A stretch of 53,481 nucleotides of DNA from assembly GCA_947165045.1 (NCBI GenBank), contig CAMUYW010000017.1:1-53481 (forward strand). Direction: 5' to 3'. Below the pieces are notes generated by a model. That model searched no databases and was not told the origin of the DNA. It worked only from the letters and a program-made list of their open reading frames with translations. The stretch is from an uncultured Fibrobacter sp. GTDB taxonomy: Bacteria; Fibrobacterota; Fibrobacteria; Fibrobacterales; Fibrobacteraceae. Position numbers and translations under genes: made by a program. Positions 51,144 through 53,481 of this stretch are shown here, one piece after another. How positions within the stretch are numbered: the first letter of the stretch is position 1; each line of letters starts with the position of its first letter.

Positions 51144-53481
51144 ATGAAGATTGAAGGCATCGACAAAGTCCTTATCATCGGTTCTGGCCCGATTGTGATC
51201 GGTCAGGCTTGCGAATTCGACTATTCCGGCACCCAGGCTTGCAAGGCCCTGCGCGAACAGGGTTACAAGATTGTGCTCGTGAACTCCAACCCGGCTACCA
51301 TCATGACCGACCCGGTCATGGCCGATGCCACCTACATCGAACCGCTGAACGTCGCCCGCCTCACCCAGATTATCGAAAAGGAACGCCCGCAGGCACTCCT
51401 CCCGAACTTGGGCGGTCAGACCGGCCTGAACCTCGCCTCTGCTCTGAGCAAGGCCGGCGTGCTGGACAAGTACGGCGTGAAGGTCATCGGTGTGAACCTC
51501 GACGCTATCGAACGCGGCGAAGACCGTGAAATCTTCAAGGAAACCATGCAGAAGCTCGGCATCGACACCCCGCGCTCCGGCATTTGCCACTCCGTGGAAG
51601 AAGCCGAAAAGATCGTTGCCGAAATCGGCTACCCGGTGGTGGTTCGCCCGGCATACACCATGGGCGGTGCAGGCGGCGGTTTCTGCTACAACGTGGAAGA
51701 ACTCCGCACCATTTGCTCTAACGGTCTTGAACTCTCCATGACGCACCAGTGCCTCATCGAAGAATCCATCCTCGGTTGGGAAGAACTGGAAGTCGAAGTC
51801 GTGCGCGATTCCAAGAACCAGATGATTGCCATCTGCTTCATCGAAAACATCGACCCGGTGGGCGTGCATACCGGCGACTCCTTCTGCGCCGCCCCGTTCC
51901 TCACCATCGACAAGAAGCTCGAAGAAGAACTGAAGGAAAAGGCCTTCAAGATTGTGGAATCCATCGGCGTGATTGGCGGTACCAACGTGCAGTTCGCTCA
52001 CGACCCGAAGACCGGCCGCGTGGTGATTATCGAAATCAACCCGCGTACCTCTCGCTCCTCCGCTCTTGCTTCCAAGGCTACCGGCTTCCCGATCGCCCTC
52101 ATTTCTGCAAAGCTCGCCGCAGGCCTTACCCTCGACCAGATTCCGTACTGGCGCGACGGAAGCCTCGAAAAGTACACCCCGAGCGGTGACTACGTGGTGC
52201 TCAAGTTCGCCCGCTGGGCATTCGAAAAGTTCCGCGGCGTCGATGACTGCCTCGGCACCCAGATGAAGGCCGTGGGTGAAGTCATGGCTATCGGCAAGAC
52301 CTACAAGGAAACCCTCCAGAAGGCTATCCGCGGTCTCGAAAACGGTCGTTCCGGCCTCGGCTTTGCGAAGGACTTCAACAAGAAGAGCAAGGAAGAACTC
52401 CTCGAAATGCTCAAGACCCCGAGCTCCGAACGTCACTTCCAGATGTACGAAGCCATCCGCAAGGGCGCTACCGACGAAGAAATCTTCGCCGCCACCTACG
52501 AAAAGGCCTACTTCGTGCAGCAGATGCGCGAACTCGTGGAACTCGAAGAAGAAATGCTCAAGACTCCGGGCCGCCTGCCTTCTGACGAACTCCTCATCAA
52601 GGCCAAGAAGGACGGCTTCAGCGACAAGTATATCGCGAAGATTCTCGGCATCCGCGAAAAGGACGTGCGCAAGAAGCGTACCGAACTCGGCGTGGTCGAA
52701 GGCTGGTGTGCAGTGCCGGTGAGCGGCGTGAAGGACCAGTACTACTACTACAGCACCTACAACTGCAAGGACGAATCTACCGCTTCCACCAACCCGAAGA
52801 AGATCATGATTCTCGGCGGTGGCCCGAACAGAATCGGTCAGGGTATCGAATTCGACTACTGCTGCTGCCACGCTGCCATGGCTCTCCGCCAGATGGGTTA
52901 CGAAACCATCATGGTGAACTGCAACCCGGAAACCGTTTCTACCGACTATGACACTTCTGACAAGCTCTACTTCGAACCGGTGAGCCTCGAAGATGTGCTC
53001 CAGATTTACCACAAGGAAAAGCCGGCCGGCGTCATCGTGCAGTTCGGTGGCCAGACTCCGCTGAACATCGCTCGCGCCCTCTCCGACGAAGGCGTGAAGA
53101 TTCTCGGCACCAGCATCGACTCCATCGATATCGCCGAAGACCGCGACCTGTTCCGCAAGATGATGGACCAGCTCGGCATCCCGATGCCGGAAAGCGGCAT
53201 GGCCACGAACATCGACGAAGCCCTCGCTTGCGTCAAGCAGATCGGTGGCTACCCGGTGATGATCCGCCCGAGCTTCGTGCTTGGCGGCCGCGGCATGGAA
53301 GTCATCTACGACGAAAACATGCTCCGCGAATACGTGGCGAAGGCCGTGGGCGTGACCCCGGACCGTCCGCTCCTCATCGACCGCTTCCTCCACAACGCTC
53401 TCGAATGCGAAGCCGACGCCCTCTCTGACGGCGAACACGTTTACATCCCGTCCGTGATGGAACACGTGGAACTTGCCGGTG
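51144..53481 (+). CDS. carB: Carbamoyl-phosphate synthase large subunit, C-terminus outside window
   Basis: CarB makes carbamoyl phosphate from bicarbonate, ATP and ammonia channelled from CarA, feeding arginine and pyrimidine synthesis. It starts KVLIIGSGPIVIGQACEFDYSGTQACKAL, the first pre-ATP-grasp motif, with VNSNPATIMTDP after it. The first ATP-grasp follows (VVVRPAYTMGGAGGG; EINPRTSRSSALASKATG), then the oligomerisation region, the second half (KIMILGGGPNRIGQGIEFDYCCCHA) and the beginning of the second ATP-grasp (MIRPSFVLGGRGMEV). 779 of about 1070 codons are inside the window. A CGGAGA site supports the ATG. Codons are very strongly biased to C/G-ending forms, the most extreme in the window. 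carA is not adjacent upstream. Confidence 0.97.
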   Translation, partial: MKIEGIDKVLIIGSGPIVIGQACEFDYSGTQACKALREQGYKIVLVNSNPATIMTDPVMADATYIEPLNVARLTQIIEKERPQALLPNLGGQTGLNLASALSKAGVLDKYGVKVIGVNLDAIERGEDREIFKETMQKLGIDTPRSGICHSVEEAEKIVAEIGYPVVVRPAYTMGGAGGGFCYNVEELRTICSNGLELSMTHQCLIEESILGWEELEVEVVRDSKNQMIAICFIENIDPVGVHTGDSFCAAPFLTIDKKLEEELKEKAFKIVESIGVIGGTNVQFAHDPKTGRVVIIEINPRTSRSSALASKATGFPIALISAKLAAGLTLDQIPYWRDGSLEKYTPSGDYVVLKFARWAFEKFRGVDDCLGTQMKAVGEVMAIGKTYKETLQKAIRGLENGRSGLGFAKDFNKKSKEELLEMLKTPSSERHFQMYEAIRKGATDEEIFAATYEKAYFVQQMRELVELEEEMLKTPGRLPSDELLIKAKKDGFSDKYIAKILGIREKDVRKKRTELGVVEGWCAVPVSGVKDQYYYYSTYNCKDESTASTNPKKIMILGGGPNRIGQGIEFDYCCCHAAMALRQMGYETIMVNCNPETVSTDYDTSDKLYFEPVSLEDVLQIYHKEKPAGVIVQFGGQTPLNIARALSDEGVKILGTSIDSIDIAEDRDLFRKMMDQLGIPMPESGMATNIDEALACVKQIGGYPVMIRPSFVLGGRGMEVIYDENMLREYVAKAVGVTPDRPLLIDRFLHNALECEADALSDGEHVYIPSVMEHVELAG

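Noticed and set aside
51126..53465. Very long open frame on the minus strand opposite carB (779 codons)
   Set aside because: It mirrors the strongly biased carB codons, which remove antisense stops. It has no recognisable domain, is His/Val/Glu-rich as expected of an antisense shadow, and carB is unmistakable.

Overview
The window looks like a chromosomal segment of a Fibrobacter-type bacterium (Fibrobacterota). The strongest pointers are two copies of the 'Fibrobacter succinogenes major paralogous domain' in one OmpA-type protein (44105-46057), a full-length SprA-like type IX secretion translocon protein (9211-16431), a short SigA-like sigma factor, many lipoproteins, and a Gram-negative envelope set (MlaE, Prc/CtpA, SecDF, OmpA). 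No rRNA, tRNA, CRISPR array, transposase or integrase was seen. Both ends cut genes: glmS at the left and carB at the right.

Layout. 1-3.4 kb: glmS (partial), an FKBP-type prolyl isomerase lipoprotein and an M23 peptidase lipoprotein. 3.4-6.9 kb, minus strand: an apparent operon of a leucine-rich-repeat protein and two overlapping S41 protease lipoproteins. 7.2-9.1 kb: a stand-alone AIPR-family (abortive infection) gene. 9.2-17.5 kb: sprA and mnmA. 17.5-20.2 kb, minus: batD-batE. 20.2-20.9 kb: a gene-poor stretch with two tandem copies of a 20-residue peptide gene, each with its own promoter and terminator. 20.9-24.3 kb: malQ and a cytoplasmic GH13 amylase (alpha-glucan use). 24.4-28.1 kb: a secDF fusion and a CorA-type transporter. 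28.2-34.9 kb, minus: a lipoprotein gene, then the group ctpA-mlaE-dciA-gyrB-polyprenyl synthase. 35-37.2 kb: sigma factor divergent from an orphan LytS-type histidine kinase. 37.4-42 kb: an AT-richer group of exported proteins including an alpha/beta hydrolase. 42.2-43.8 kb, minus: a biotin-dependent carboxyltransferase subunit. 44.1-46.1 kb: the OmpA fusion. 46.2-50.1 kb: a thioredoxin-TPR protein divergent from a four-gene operon (zinc ribbon, two bitopic jelly-roll paralogs, AI-2E family permease). 50.2-53.5 kb: HU, a tiny lipoprotein, and carB behind a leader that looks like an attenuator.

Two regulatory or small-gene arrangements stand out. One is the duplicated 20-residue peptide unit at 20.4-20.8 kb. 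The other is the 56-codon leader before carB, which has a small hairpin, a T-rich tract and an intrinsic terminator inside the leader reading frame, the layout known from the UTP-sensitive E. coli pyrBI attenuator. A family of GTCATCC/GGATGAC-ended palindromic repeats is scattered through the window. One copy lies inside the coding region of a lipoprotein protease, and one supplies the ribosome-binding site and start codon of the amylase gene.

Function calls come from recognised family motifs. Promoter, operator and attenuator calls are pattern readings without experimental support.
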